Source: JASLDZ01 sp964235945
Lineage (GTDB): Bacteria; Pseudomonadota; Alphaproteobacteria; Caulobacterales; Caulobacteraceae
Length of the DNA stretch: 16,754 nucleotides
Assembly: GCA_964235945.1 (NCBI GenBank)
Contig: CAXSDV010000055.1
Span: 1-16,754 of the forward strand
Direction: 5' to 3'
The translations under genes and the position numbers were made by a program. Each line of letters starts with the position of its first letter. The stretch's first letter is position 1. The notes under the pieces were generated by a model. That model saw nothing but the letters and a program-made list of their open reading frames with translations, had not been told where the DNA came from and made no database searches. Below are positions 1-6,824 of this stretch, piece after piece.

Positions 1-158
1 TCACCGAGCAGGACAGGCAAGAACTCCCTTCGATCATGGCTTGGGAACAGCATCAACCCGCTGTGCGCGACGATCACCAGCAGGGCGGCGATGGCGCGCA
101 GGATTTGAATATCGCCGTTGAAGTTCTGCCGATCCTCAGGTCTCAACGGGGGCTGCAT
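1..158 (-). CDS. Acyltransferase-3 family membrane protein, N-terminal fragment (runs off the window)
   Basis: The minus strand is open from an ATG at 158 to the window edge, giving 52 residues. After a short polar N-terminus, residues 17-33 read IQILRAIAALLVIVAHS. This is the signature opening of acyltransferase-3 (ExoZ/OafA-like) integral membrane proteins: a conserved Arg at the start of the first membrane helix and a conserved His at its end. These enzymes transfer acetyl or other acyl groups to surface polysaccharides or lipids in the inner membrane. GAAGGG lies several bases upstream of the ATG as a plausible ribosome binding site. The gene lies 167 bases downstream of mazG on the same strand. 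Its base composition looks somewhat less GC-rich than its neighbours, possibly because surface-polysaccharide genes are often exchanged. The family is fairly sure; the substrate is unknown and most of the protein is outside the window. Confidence 0.72.
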   Translation of the reverse strand, partial: MQPPLRPEDRQNFNGDIQILRAIAALLVIVAHSGLMLFPSHDRREFLPVLLG

Positions 159-325
159 GACGTTCCCTTCGGCGAGCGTCTTCCCGAGTACGCGCTTCCG
201 CGACCTTAGCTCAATCAGGAGACGGGCGAGGTCGGTAAAGAACCAGCCGCTTGGTGAAGTTCGACATGGATGCGCAAGCCGAGCCTGCGTCCAGCGGGAT
301 TGGAAGCCGGCCCGATCGGCGGCGG

Positions 326-1147
326 CTAGGGCGTCTCGCGCGACTGGTCTTCCAGCATCTTGGCTTCGTTCCACAGCCGGTCCATTTCGTCCAGGTTCGA
401 GCGGTCCGGCGTGAGGCCGCGTTCGGCCAGCCGCGCCTCCACGTGGCCGAAGCGTCGCGTGAACTTGGCGTTCGTGCCGCGGAGGGCGGTTTCCGGATCG
501 ACGTCCAGCTTGCGCGCGAGGTTGGCGCAGACGAACAGGAGGTCGCCCAACTCGGCCCGCGCTGCGGCGAGGTCGCCGGCGTCGATCTCGACCTGGAGTT
601 CGGCGGTCTCCTCGCGCAGCTTGGCCATGACTTGGGAAAGGTCCGGCCAGTCGAAGCCCACGCGCGCCGCACGGCGGGTGAGCTTGACCGCGCGGGTCAG
701 GGCCGGCAGGCCCACCGGCACGTCGTCCAGCACGCCCGCACGATCCACGCCCTTGGCGGCGCGCTCGCGCGCTTTCTGCGCCTCCCAGGCGTCAGCCGGC
801 CGGTCGACGGCCGCGACGGAGTCGAACACGTGGGGATGGCGGCGCACCATTTTGTCGACGATGGCCGCGGCCACGTCCGCGAAGTCGAAAGCGCCGGACT
901 CCTCGGCCATGCGCGCGTGGAACACGACCTGGAGCAGGAGATCGCCCAATTCGTCGCGCAGGTCGGACGGGTCGCCCCGGTCGATGGCGTCCACCACCTC
1001 ATAGGCTTCTTCGACCGCGTAAGGAGCGATGGAGGCGGAGGTTTGCGCGAGGTCCCACGGACAGCCGTCCTCGGGGTCGCGCAGGCGCGCCATCACGGCC
1101 AAGAGGCGCATAAGGGCGGCGGCGGGGCGGTCGGGATCGGAGGTCAT
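326..1147 (-). CDS. mazG: Nucleoside triphosphate pyrophosphohydrolase MazG
   Basis: A 273-residue protein, the usual length for two-domain MazG. MazG hydrolyses (d)NTPs to NMP and pyrophosphate in the cytoplasm, removing aberrant nucleotides and influencing ppGpp stress signalling in enterobacteria. Residues 20-32 carry the family signature RLRDPEDGCPWD. It is followed by the metal-binding helices EEAYE (46-50) and DELGD (65-69) of the first all-alpha domain. A second, diverged repeat of the fold starts near GFDWPDL and contains EETAEL and a second ELGDLL, which in the family is the main catalytic half. The ATG at 1147 has no strong Shine-Dalgarno sequence; an internal Met at residue 13 would also leave the signature intact. 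It sits 105 bases after the formate/nitrite channel gene, behind a strong hairpin, so it may have its own promoter. Identification is secure. Confidence 0.95.
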   Translation of the reverse strand: MTSDPDRPAAALMRLLAVMARLRDPEDGCPWDLAQTSASIAPYAVEEAYEVVDAIDRGDPSDLRDELGDLLLQVVFHARMAEESGAFDFADVAAAIVDKMVRRHPHVFDSVAAVDRPADAWEAQKARERAAKGVDRAGVLDDVPVGLPALTRAVKLTRRAARVGFDWPDLSQVMAKLREETAELQVEIDAGDLAAARAELGDLLFVCANLARKLDVDPETALRGTNAKFTRRFGHVEARLAERGLTPDRSNLDEMDRLWNEAKMLEDQSRETP

Positions 1148-1192
1148 GGCGATCTGCGGAACGCGCCTAAGGAAGATTATGCGAAACGAGGA

Positions 1193-1206
1193 TCGTCGCG
1201 CGACGA
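1193..1206. repeat. Perfect 14-bp palindrome upstream of mazG
   Basis: TCGTCGCGCGACGA is its own reverse complement. It lies about 46 bases upstream of the mazG start codon and directly after the larger hairpin at 1209-1242 (in minus-strand order). It could be a dimeric repressor site for mazG or an extra stem of the terminator region. GC-rich palindromes of this size can arise by chance, so function is unproven. Confidence 0.4.
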
Positions 1207-1208
1207 GA

Positions 1209-1242
1209 GGCGGCCGGCCGGTGGTGAATCCGGCCGACCGCC
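1209..1242 (-). terminator. Strong hairpin after the formate/nitrite channel gene
   Basis: Two 13-base arms at 1209-1221 (GGCGGCCGGCCGG) and 1230-1242 (CCGGCCGACCGCC) pair with a single mispair, which is a G.U wobble in minus-strand RNA, around an 8-base loop. The structure starts 10 bases after the stop codon of the channel gene. That is where a terminator or a 3'-end stabilising stem is expected. No T-run follows it, so intrinsic termination may be partial or may rely on Rho. Confidence 0.55.
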
Positions 1243-1252
1243 CTGACGGGGT

Positions 1253-2167
1253 TCAGACGGTGGACTTGACCGTCGCCGCGTCGGCCGCCGCCCGCTCGCC
1301 CTGCGCCGCCACGAGGTAGGCGCCCGCTACGAACAGCCCTCCGCCGATGAGATTGCCCAGCGTCACGACCGCCAGATTGTAGGCCGCACCCGCCACGCTG
1401 CCGATGGGCGTGGGGGCGAACAGCCCCAGCGACACGGTGGTCATGTTGGCCACCGAGTGCTCGAAGCCGCAGGCTACGAAGGCCAGCAGACACCAAGCGA
1501 TGCCGATCATCTTGGCGGTCTCGCTCTTGCAGCGCGCCGCCAGCCAGATGGCGAGGCAGACCAGCCAGTTGCAGAGTATGGCGCGGCACAGGAGCGGCCA
1601 GAAGGGCGAGGTCTCCTTCTTCATCACATAGGCGGTCAGCAGGTCCAGCGGCTTGGCCGCGGCCGCCGCCGCCGGATGGGTGATCGCGGCCACCGCCGGA
1701 TGGACCAGCGCGCCGGGCGCCACGGCCACGGCGGCCACCGCGGGCGTCGCCGCGGCCATGGCCGGGGCGAACACCGATCCGCCGCCGCCCTGGGCGAACA
1801 GGAACGCCAGCAGCACGGACCCCGCGAGGTTGCCCAGCCAGACCAGGACGAACATGCGCAACAGGTCCAGCGGCGTGATGGTGCGCTTGGCCAAGCCGAA
1901 CGTCTCGTACATGACGTGGCCGGTGAACATCTCCGCCCCGGCCAGCACCACCAGGATCAGGCCGAGGCCGAACACCGAACCGGTGACCAGCGGGCGCACG
2001 CCGGCCGGCAGGCCGAAAGAGCAGGTCAGAGCCAGGATCAACGCGATGCCCACGTAGGCCCCGGCCAGCATGGACGCCACGAAGAAGGCGACGGGCGCGC
2101 GGGCGGCCGTCCGCCCCTTGCTGCGCGCCATGTCGGCGAAATAGACGCCGGTCTCTGTCATGTTCAT
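1253..2167 (-). CDS. Formate/nitrite transporter (FNT) family channel
   Basis: A 304-residue inner-membrane protein of the FocA/NirC family, which forms pentameric channels for small monovalent anions such as formate, nitrite or hydrosulfide. Diagnostic segments are VVLAGAEMFTGHVM (about 73-86), CNWLVCLAIWLA (about 199-210) and GFEHSVANM (about 234-242). H237 corresponds to the conserved pore histidine. Membrane helices are readable throughout. An open frame extends upstream, but the ATG at 2167 is preferred because GAGGGA lies 7 bases before it and the family's amphipathic N-terminus follows. Unusually, residues 127-172, between the third and fourth membrane regions, form a Gly/Ala/Pro/His-rich stretch with repeated HPA units that FocA and NirC lack. 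The substrate cannot be decided: no nitrite reductase, formate lyase or sulfite reductase gene is adjacent. Confidence 0.92.
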   Translation of the reverse strand: MNMTETGVYFADMARSKGRTAARAPVAFFVASMLAGAYVGIALILALTCSFGLPAGVRPLVTGSVFGLGLILVVLAGAEMFTGHVMYETFGLAKRTITPLDLLRMFVLVWLGNLAGSVLLAFLFAQGGGGSVFAPAMAAATPAVAAVAVAPGALVHPAVAAITHPAAAAAAKPLDLLTAYVMKKETSPFWPLLCRAILCNWLVCLAIWLAARCKSETAKMIGIAWCLLAFVACGFEHSVANMTTVSLGLFAPTPIGSVAGAAYNLAVVTLGNLIGGGLFVAGAYLVAAQGERAAADAATVKSTV

Positions 2168-2174
2168 GGGCGAT

Positions 2175-2180
2175 TCCCTC
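2175..2180 (-). promoter_or_regulatory. Ribosome binding site fixing the FNT channel start
   Basis: On the minus strand this reads GAGGGA, 7 bases before the ATG at 2167. No comparable site precedes the upstream in-frame start at 2224. It overlaps a GATTC motif (2172-2176), which matches the GANTC recognition sequence of the CcrM methyltransferase of Caulobacter-type bacteria. Confidence 0.6.
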
Positions 2181-2245
2181 GTTCGAGCTTCGGCGAGTTG
2201 GACAGACGAGGAGCCGCCGCGCAACCGCCGTCGGCGTTGACGGGC

Positions 2246-3052
2246 TCAGGCCGGCTCGGACAGGAAGCGCAGGCCGTCATGGGCCGGTTCGACCCCGGGC
2301 GGCAGGCGTCGCGCCAGCTCGGCATAGTCGAGGTCGACGTGCAGGTTGGTGAGGATGGCGCGGCGCGGGCGCAACTGCGCGATCCACTCCAACGCCAGTT
2401 CCACATGGGCGTGGGTGGGATGCGGCCGGTCGCGCAGGGCGTCGACGATGAACACGTCCAGCCCCTGCAGCGCCGCCAGCGCCGCGTCGGGCAGGCCGAC
2501 CACGTCGGCCGAATACGCGACGTCGCCGAAACGGAAGCCCGAGCACGGCACGCCGCCGTGGTCCTGGTCGTAACTCACCACGGGCACCGGGCCCGAAGGC
2601 CCCTCCACCCGCCACGCCACGCCGTGGGGCGGCAGTTCGTTCAGGTCGCAGATGGCGGGGTAAAGGCGCGAGGGGTGGAAGATGTAGCCGAAGCGCGACT
2701 CCAGGGTGGCGCGCGTGGCGGCGTCGGCGAAGCAGGCGGTGCGGCGGTCGCCCGTGATGGCGAAGGCGCGCAGGTCGTCGATGCCGTGCACCTGGTCGGC
2801 GTGGTCGTGGCTGTAGAGCACCGCGTCCACGCGCTTCACGCCCGCGGCGGCCGTCTGCAGGCGCAGGTCGGGCGAGGTGTCGACGAGCACGGTGGTCTGC
2901 GGCTCGCCGGCGCGGGCGGCCGGGCGACGCACCAGCAGGCCGCAGCGGGTGCGCGCATTGCGCGGGTCGGCGGGGTCGCACACGCCCCAGTCTCCGTCCG
3001 CCCGCGGCACGCCGCCGGACGAGCCGGACCCCAATATGGTGAATTCGAGCAT
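2246..3052 (-). CDS. Metallo-beta-lactamase-fold hydrolase, PhnP-like
   Basis: A 268-residue cytoplasmic metallohydrolase. The N-terminus FTILGSGSSGGVPR is the typical first strand and loop of the PhnP/RNase Z-like branch. The metal-binding motif is SHDHADQ (81-87): H82, H84 and D86 are present, while the last position of the classical HxHxDH is Gln. Further candidate ligands are the His in YDQDHGG, the Asp in YSADV and the late His in TNLHVD. PhnP acts on cyclic phosphodiesters, but the substrate of this subgroup is not established and no phn genes are nearby. A GTG at 3070 overlaps the tatD stop (GTGA) and would add six residues. The ATG at 3052 is chosen because it sits directly before the conserved strand and follows a GGCGGGAAG purine-rich stretch. 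Placement directly after tatD recurs in many alphaproteobacteria. Confidence 0.85.
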   Translation of the reverse strand: MLEFTILGSGSSGGVPRADGDWGVCDPADPRNARTRCGLLVRRPAARAGEPQTTVLVDTSPDLRLQTAAAGVKRVDAVLYSHDHADQVHGIDDLRAFAITGDRRTACFADAATRATLESRFGYIFHPSRLYPAICDLNELPPHGVAWRVEGPSGPVPVVSYDQDHGGVPCSGFRFGDVAYSADVVGLPDAALAALQGLDVFIVDALRDRPHPTHAHVELALEWIAQLRPRRAILTNLHVDLDYAELARRLPPGVEPAHDGLRFLSEPA

Positions 3053-3066
3053 CGTCTTCCCGCCGC

Positions 3067-3873
3067 TCACGCCGGCGCGTCCGCGAGCGCGGCCGCCGGC
3101 GCGCGGACGCGGTCGAACAGGGCGAAGAAGGCGTCTCCCGTGCGGCGCTCCGCCTCGTCGAGCGACCAGCCGCGCAACTGCGCCAGCTTGGCCAGGACGT
3201 GGGGCAGGTAGGCCGGCTCGTTGCGACGCCCGCGGTGGGGGACGGGGGCGAGGTAGGGGCAGTCGGTCTCGACCAGGATGCGTTCGGCGGGCATGTCGCG
3301 GATCACCGCCCGCACCTCCTCGGCGGCCTTGAAGGTCGCAATCCCCGAGACGGAGAACCAGGCCCCCAGCGCAGCCGCCCGGCGCGCGAGCTCGGCGCCC
3401 CCGGTGTAGCAGTGCAGCAGGAGCTTAAGCGGGGTCCGCGCGTGAGCCGCCTCCAGCATGTCCGCCGTCCGCGCGTCCGCATCGCGGGTGTGGACCACCA
3501 CGGGAAGGTCGGTCGCCTGCGCCGCCTCCAGGTGGGCCTGGAACACGCGGGCCTGCACGTCCGCAGGGCTCAGCTCGTAGTGGGCGTCGAGGCCGCACTC
3601 GCCGATCGCGACCACCTTGGGGTGGTTGCAGAGGTCGATCAAGGTCTTGGCTTCAAGCTGTTGATAGTCCTTGGCTTCGTGGGGATGTACTCCCACGGTG
3701 CACCAGATGTCGTCGTGGGCGTCTGCGACCGCCTGCACCGCCGGCAGGCGGTCCAGCCGGTCGCAGATGGTCAGCATGGCGCCCACCCCGGCCGCGCGGG
3801 CGCGGGCGATCACCGCCTCGCGGTCGGCGTCGAAAGCGGGGGCGTGCAGGTTGACGTGGCTGTCGACGATCAT
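3067..3873 (-). CDS. tatD: TatD-family metal-dependent hydrolase / DNase
   Basis: A 268-residue TIM-barrel amidohydrolase, close to the usual 260. TatD-family proteins are metal-dependent 3'-5' exonucleases or endonucleases linked to DNA repair and turnover; the cellular role of individual paralogues is often unclear. Visible metal-site elements are GECGLD (E92), VVHTRD (H128), LLHCYTG (H154) and VETDCPYLAPVPHRG (D204). The N-terminal motif reads DSHVNLH, so the usual HxH pair is H6-x-N8. E. coli TatD itself also has a diverged first motif, so this need not mean inactivity. The start ATG overlaps the holB stop as ATGA, indicating translational coupling. In many alphaproteobacteria metG lies between holB and tatD; it is absent here. 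Confidence 0.9.
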   Translation of the reverse strand: MIVDSHVNLHAPAFDADREAVIARARAAGVGAMLTICDRLDRLPAVQAVADAHDDIWCTVGVHPHEAKDYQQLEAKTLIDLCNHPKVVAIGECGLDAHYELSPADVQARVFQAHLEAAQATDLPVVVHTRDADARTADMLEAAHARTPLKLLLHCYTGGAELARRAAALGAWFSVSGIATFKAAEEVRAVIRDMPAERILVETDCPYLAPVPHRGRRNEPAYLPHVLAKLAQLRGWSLDEAERRTGDAFFALFDRVRAPAAALADAPA

Positions 3874-4907
3874 GGGCGATCCGGGGCGATGCGGGCTGCG
3901 GCGCGCAGGGTCGCCAGCGCGGTCCAGAACGCGTCGGCGCGATCGAGGTTGAGTCCTTCCGCCTCGCCGGGCAGCCGTTCCAGCCGCCGCCACGCGTCCG
4001 CCCAAGCGGCGGAAGCGGCGGGGTCGGTCTCCAACAGGTCCGCGGCGCGGGCGCGGGCGGCCTCGCCCAGGCCGCCGACCAGGGCCGTGAAGCGCTCGGC
4101 CCCCTCCCCGCCCCGGAAACCGTCGGCCAGCTTGACCAGCGCCGCCTCGTCGGGCCGGACGAGGCCGTCCATCACCGCGGCCGCGGAGGCGTCCGCGTCG
4201 TCGCGGCCGCCGGCGGCGAGTTCCAGCGCCCGCCCGGGCGAGCCGCGCGCCGCCTCCGCACGGCCGAACGCCCCGGAACCGTCCGCGCCCGCCCCGCGCG
4301 CTTGCAGCCAGTCGCCCAGGTCCGCGTCCGGCCAGGGCGGGAAGGCGAGGCGGCGGCAGCGCGAGCGGATGGTGTCGAGCAGGCGTCCCGGCGCGTGGCT
4401 GACCAGCAGCACCACCCCCCGGGGCGGAGGCTCCTCCAGCGTCTTGAGCACGGCGTTGGCGGCGTTGGGGTTGAGGTCGTCCGCCGCGTCGATCACCGCC
4501 ACCCGGTAGGGCGCGAGCGCCGGGCTGCGGCTGAAGAACTCCGGCAGGCGGCGCGCCTCGTCCACCGGGATGTTGCGGCGCGGCTTGCCGTCGGGGACCT
4601 CGCGCTCCAGCGCCAGGAAGTCCGGATGCGCGCGCGCGGACATCAGCCGTGAGACGGGGTCGTCGGGGGCGGCGCCCAGCGGGCCGTAGGCCGGATCGGG
4701 CCGTGCGCCGAGCAGGCGCCGCGCCGCGCGATGGGCGAAGCGGGCCTTGCCCACGCCGCGCGGACCCCAGAGCAACCAAGCGTGGTGCAGGCGACCGCGG
4801 GCCAGGGCGTCCTCGAAGGCGGCCGCCTGGGGCGCGATGCGCTCCAGGGTCGTGAAGTCGTCGCGAGGGTGCGGCGGGGCGGCGGCGTCCGGCTCGACCC
4901 GCGCCAT
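3870..4907 (-). CDS. holB: DNA polymerase III subunit delta'
   Basis: A 345-residue clamp-loader subunit of the replicative polymerase. With delta and the tau/gamma subunits it opens and loads the beta clamp. The AAA+ fold is visible from about residue 40: HHAWLLWGPRGVGKA holds a degenerate Walker A (48-55) whose final Thr/Ser is Ala. Then come VIDAADDLNPNAANAVLKTLEEPP (Walker B region and following helix) and the SRC motif (182-184), which contributes the arginine finger. Delta' does not itself hydrolyse ATP, so the degenerate P-loop is expected. The zinc-binding cysteine cluster of E. coli delta' is missing. The ATG at 4907 shares its first base region with the tmk stop (TGATG), and the stop overlaps tatD, so the three genes are translationally coupled. 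The C-terminal third is Ala/Arg-rich and poorly conserved. Confidence 0.92.
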   Translation of the reverse strand: MARVEPDAAAPPHPRDDFTTLERIAPQAAAFEDALARGRLHHAWLLWGPRGVGKARFAHRAARRLLGARPDPAYGPLGAAPDDPVSRLMSARAHPDFLALEREVPDGKPRRNIPVDEARRLPEFFSRSPALAPYRVAVIDAADDLNPNAANAVLKTLEEPPPRGVVLLVSHAPGRLLDTIRSRCRRLAFPPWPDADLGDWLQARGAGADGSGAFGRAEAARGSPGRALELAAGGRDDADASAAAVMDGLVRPDEAALVKLADGFRGGEGAERFTALVGGLGEAARARAADLLETDPAASAAWADAWRRLERLPGEAEGLNLDRADAFWTALATLRAAARIAPDRP

Positions 4908-5551
4908 CAGCTCGCCTCCACGGCCAGGAGCCGCGCGTCCACCGCCTCCCAGACCTTCGCCTCCACCGCGTCCATGGACAAGGCGGCGTCCACGCCCACG
5001 CAGCGCCGGGGCTCGGCGGCCAGGATCTGGAGGAAGCGGGCGCGCAGACGCTCGTGGAAGTCGAGCCCTTTGCTCTCGAAGCGCGCCTCCGCCCCGCCCC
5101 GCGCCTCGGCGCGGAGCAGCCCCGCCTCGACCGGCAGGTCGAAGACGAAGGTCAGGTCCGGCGCGCAGGAACCCACGACGGCCGCCTCCAGCGCGGCGAT
5201 CAGCGAGGGCGAAGCCCCGCCGCCGGCCTCCTGGTAGGCGCGGGTGGAGTCGGCGAACCTGTCGCTGACCACCCAGGCGCCGCGCGCCAGCGCCGGACGG
5301 ATCACCCGCTCCAGGTGGTCCTCGCGCGCGGCGTAGAGGATCAGCGTCTCCGCGGTGGGCGACCAGCGGTCGGCCGCGCCGCGCACCAGGAGGTCGCGCA
5401 ACGCCTCGGCGCCCGGCGAACCGCCGGGCTCCCGGGTGGCGACCACCTCGCCGACGTCCCGCGCGCGCAGGCGCTCGACCAACCGGCGCACCTGGGTGGA
5501 CTTGCCGGCCCCCTCCCCGCCTTCGAAGCTGATGAAGCGGCCGCGCGCCAT
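4907..5551 (-). CDS. tmk: Thymidylate kinase
   Basis: A 214-residue cytoplasmic kinase that phosphorylates dTMP to dTDP for dTTP synthesis. Residues 8-19 contain the P-loop FEGGEGAGKSTQ. REPGGSPGAE (about 40-49) is the conserved dTMP-binding loop. SDRFADSTRAYQEAG carries the DR(Y/F) motif plus the S-x-x-AYQ element. The lid region near EARFESKGLDFHERL is consistent with the type II (E. coli-like) enzymes. Length is normal. It is the first gene of the tmk-holB-tatD coupled set and starts 64 bases after the rlpA-like gene, so it may share that transcript. Identification is secure. Confidence 0.96.
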   Translation of the reverse strand: MARGRFISFEGGEGAGKSTQVRRLVERLRARDVGEVVATREPGGSPGAEALRDLLVRGAADRWSPTAETLILYAAREDHLERVIRPALARGAWVVSDRFADSTRAYQEAGGGASPSLIAALEAAVVGSCAPDLTFVFDLPVEAGLLRAEARGGAEARFESKGLDFHERLRARFLQILAAEPRRCVGVDAALSMDAVEAKVWEAVDARLLAVEAS

Positions 5552-5615
5552 GGTGCTGCATGGCCCGCGGGCGACCGGCTGGCAAGCCGGGCGCGCGCAC
5601 CCGCAGGACCCGGTG

Positions 5616-6284
5616 TCAGTCGGGGAGGTCGGCCACCAGCGCGCCCGGACCCTGCGCCAACGCGCCCGGCGCGTCCTGCGTCCGATCCCGCGCCGGGGGC
5701 GGCGTCGGCGGGTGCGCGGCCGCAGCCCGCGGCGGCTCCGTGCGCGCGACCAGGAAGGCCGGGCGCCCGTCCGCCGGGCCGAGATAGCGCACCCGCACCC
5801 GCGCCACCCCCCGCCCGAGGAAGCCCAGTTCCCCCGCCGCCGCGCGGCTGAGGTCGACCAGCCGGCCGGGGACGAAGGGTCCGCGGTCGTTCATCCGCAC
5901 CACCACGCGGCGGCCGTTGTCGAGGTTGGTCACCTCCAGGAGGCTCGGGATGGGCAGGGTGCGGTGGGCGGCGGTGAGTTCGTGCAAGGTGAACGCCTCG
6001 CCGTCGGAGGTGCGCCGCCCCGACTCCAGGCCGTACCAGCCGGCCAAGCCCGTTTCGACATAGCCCGGCTGGTCGGCGGGTTCGTAGCGCCGCCCGCGCA
6101 CCGTGTAGGGACGGTTGTAGGCGCGCGGCTCCAGGCGTCCGCCCAGGTGCACGCTCCCCCACGGCCCGCCCACGAGGCTGGTCGGCGTGCCGGGCGAGGG
6201 CGCGCCGGCGCAGGCGGCGAGGCTGGCCGCGGCCAGCAGGGCCGATACCCGAAGCGTCGTGCGCCCGCCCCACGCCCACGCCAT
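5616..6284 (-). CDS. rlpA: RlpA-like septal-ring lytic transglycosylase lipoprotein without SPOR domain
   Basis: A 222-residue lipoprotein. A signal peptide ends in the lipobox LAAC, with the lipidated Cys at residue 25. The double-psi beta-barrel domain spans about 77-168. It contains GLAGWYG, SDGEAF, LTAAHRTLPIPS, LLEVTNLDNGRRVVVRMNDRGPF and RLVDLSRAAA. E96, H107 and D133 match in spacing the active-site Glu, His and Asp described for Pseudomonas RlpA, which cleaves glycan strands lacking stem peptides. After the barrel only about 50 Pro/Ala-rich residues follow, so the C-terminal peptidoglycan-binding SPOR domain of many RlpA proteins is missing. The start at 6284 is supported by a GGAGG sequence 6 bases upstream and by the signal peptide. 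It probably acts at the outer membrane or periplasm. Its partner dacF/dacC, common in relatives between rlpA and tmk, is absent. Confidence 0.88.
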   Translation of the reverse strand: MAWAWGGRTTLRVSALLAAASLAACAGAPSPGTPTSLVGGPWGSVHLGGRLEPRAYNRPYTVRGRRYEPADQPGYVETGLAGWYGLESGRRTSDGEAFTLHELTAAHRTLPIPSLLEVTNLDNGRRVVVRMNDRGPFVPGRLVDLSRAAAGELGFLGRGVARVRVRYLGPADGRPAFLVARTEPPRAAAAHPPTPPPARDRTQDAPGALAQGPGALVADLPD

Positions 6285-6352
6285 GGCGCCCCTCCCCGTC
6301 GTCGCGCCAGCATGGGAGGCGGAGGTTGAGGTTTGGTGACCGAAGGATGAAT

Positions 6353-6374
6353 CGCCCGGTCTCGACGCCGGGCG
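6353..6374. repeat. Inverted repeat in the rlpA / membrane-protein divergent region
   Basis: CGCCCGG (6353-6359) and CCGGGCG (6368-6374) are perfect inverted arms with an 8-base spacer, 22 bases before the start codon at 6397. A GAATC (GANTC) site at 6349-6353 abuts the left arm. It lies in the 112-base region between two divergent genes, so it could be an operator or an mRNA leader hairpin. Nothing else stands out in this interval apart from the rlpA ribosome binding site. Confidence 0.4.
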
Positions 6375-6396
6375 GTCGGCGGGGCATCGTAGGCGC

Positions 6397-6813
6397 ATGG
6401 TCCTTCCCGCCTCCGCCGAAGCCGCCGGCCAGCGCCGGCTCGCCTGGATCGTGCTCGCCATCCTCGCCTGCGTCGCCCTGATCGGCTTCGGCCAGGGGCT
6501 GTTCCGCGTGCTGGGGGCCGCCCCCGCCCGGCCCGCGGCGCAGGACGGCGCCGCGCCCCTGGACACCACCGGCGTGCGCGCCCGCGAAGCCTCAGCCCTG
6601 CCGCTGCTGGACGAGGCGCGCGTGCGCCAGATCGCGCGGGAGGAGGCGGAGGCCGCCCTGGCGCGGGCCAGGCCGCACAAGCCCCGCGCCGCCGCACCCT
6701 CGGCGGACGACGCTGCGGCTCCCTCCGATCCCAACGGCGCCCCCGCACCACCGCCCCTGGCGACGCCGCCCGCCGCTCCCGCAGACCCGCCGTTCAATCC
6801 GCAGGCGAACTGA
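6397..6813 (+). CDS. Small single-pass membrane protein of unknown function
   Basis: A 138-residue protein that I cannot assign to a named family. Residues 15-38 form one clear hydrophobic helix (AWIVLAILACVALIGFGQGLF) after a short N-terminus. A segment about residues 60-95 (LLDEARVRQIAREEAEAALARA) should form a charged amphipathic helix, possibly a short coiled coil. The C-terminal 45 residues are Ala/Pro-rich and probably disordered. The topology is consistent with an inner-membrane anchor and a periplasmic or cytoplasmic tail. The start is at an ATG with only a weak AGGC upstream. It is divergent from rlpA and is followed by the tRNA gene. Third-position GC bias agrees with real coding, and the membrane helix argues against a chance frame. 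Confidence 0.68.
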   Translation: MVLPASAEAAGQRRLAWIVLAILACVALIGFGQGLFRVLGAAPARPAAQDGAAPLDTTGVRAREASALPLLDEARVRQIAREEAEAALARARPHKPRAAAPSADDAAAPSDPNGAPAPPPLATPPAAPADPPFNPQAN

Positions 6814-6824
6814 CCGGGGACGAG

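Noticed and set aside
2168..2224. A 19-residue longer start for the FNT channel.
   Set aside because: GAGGGA is correctly spaced before the ATG at 2167, and the added residues do not fit the family N-terminus.
1457..3211. A long plus-strand open frame across the FNT channel and the metallo-hydrolase genes.
   Set aside because: It spans two recognised minus-strand genes and their spacer, and its translation is compositionally biased (Gly/Arg/His/Gln).
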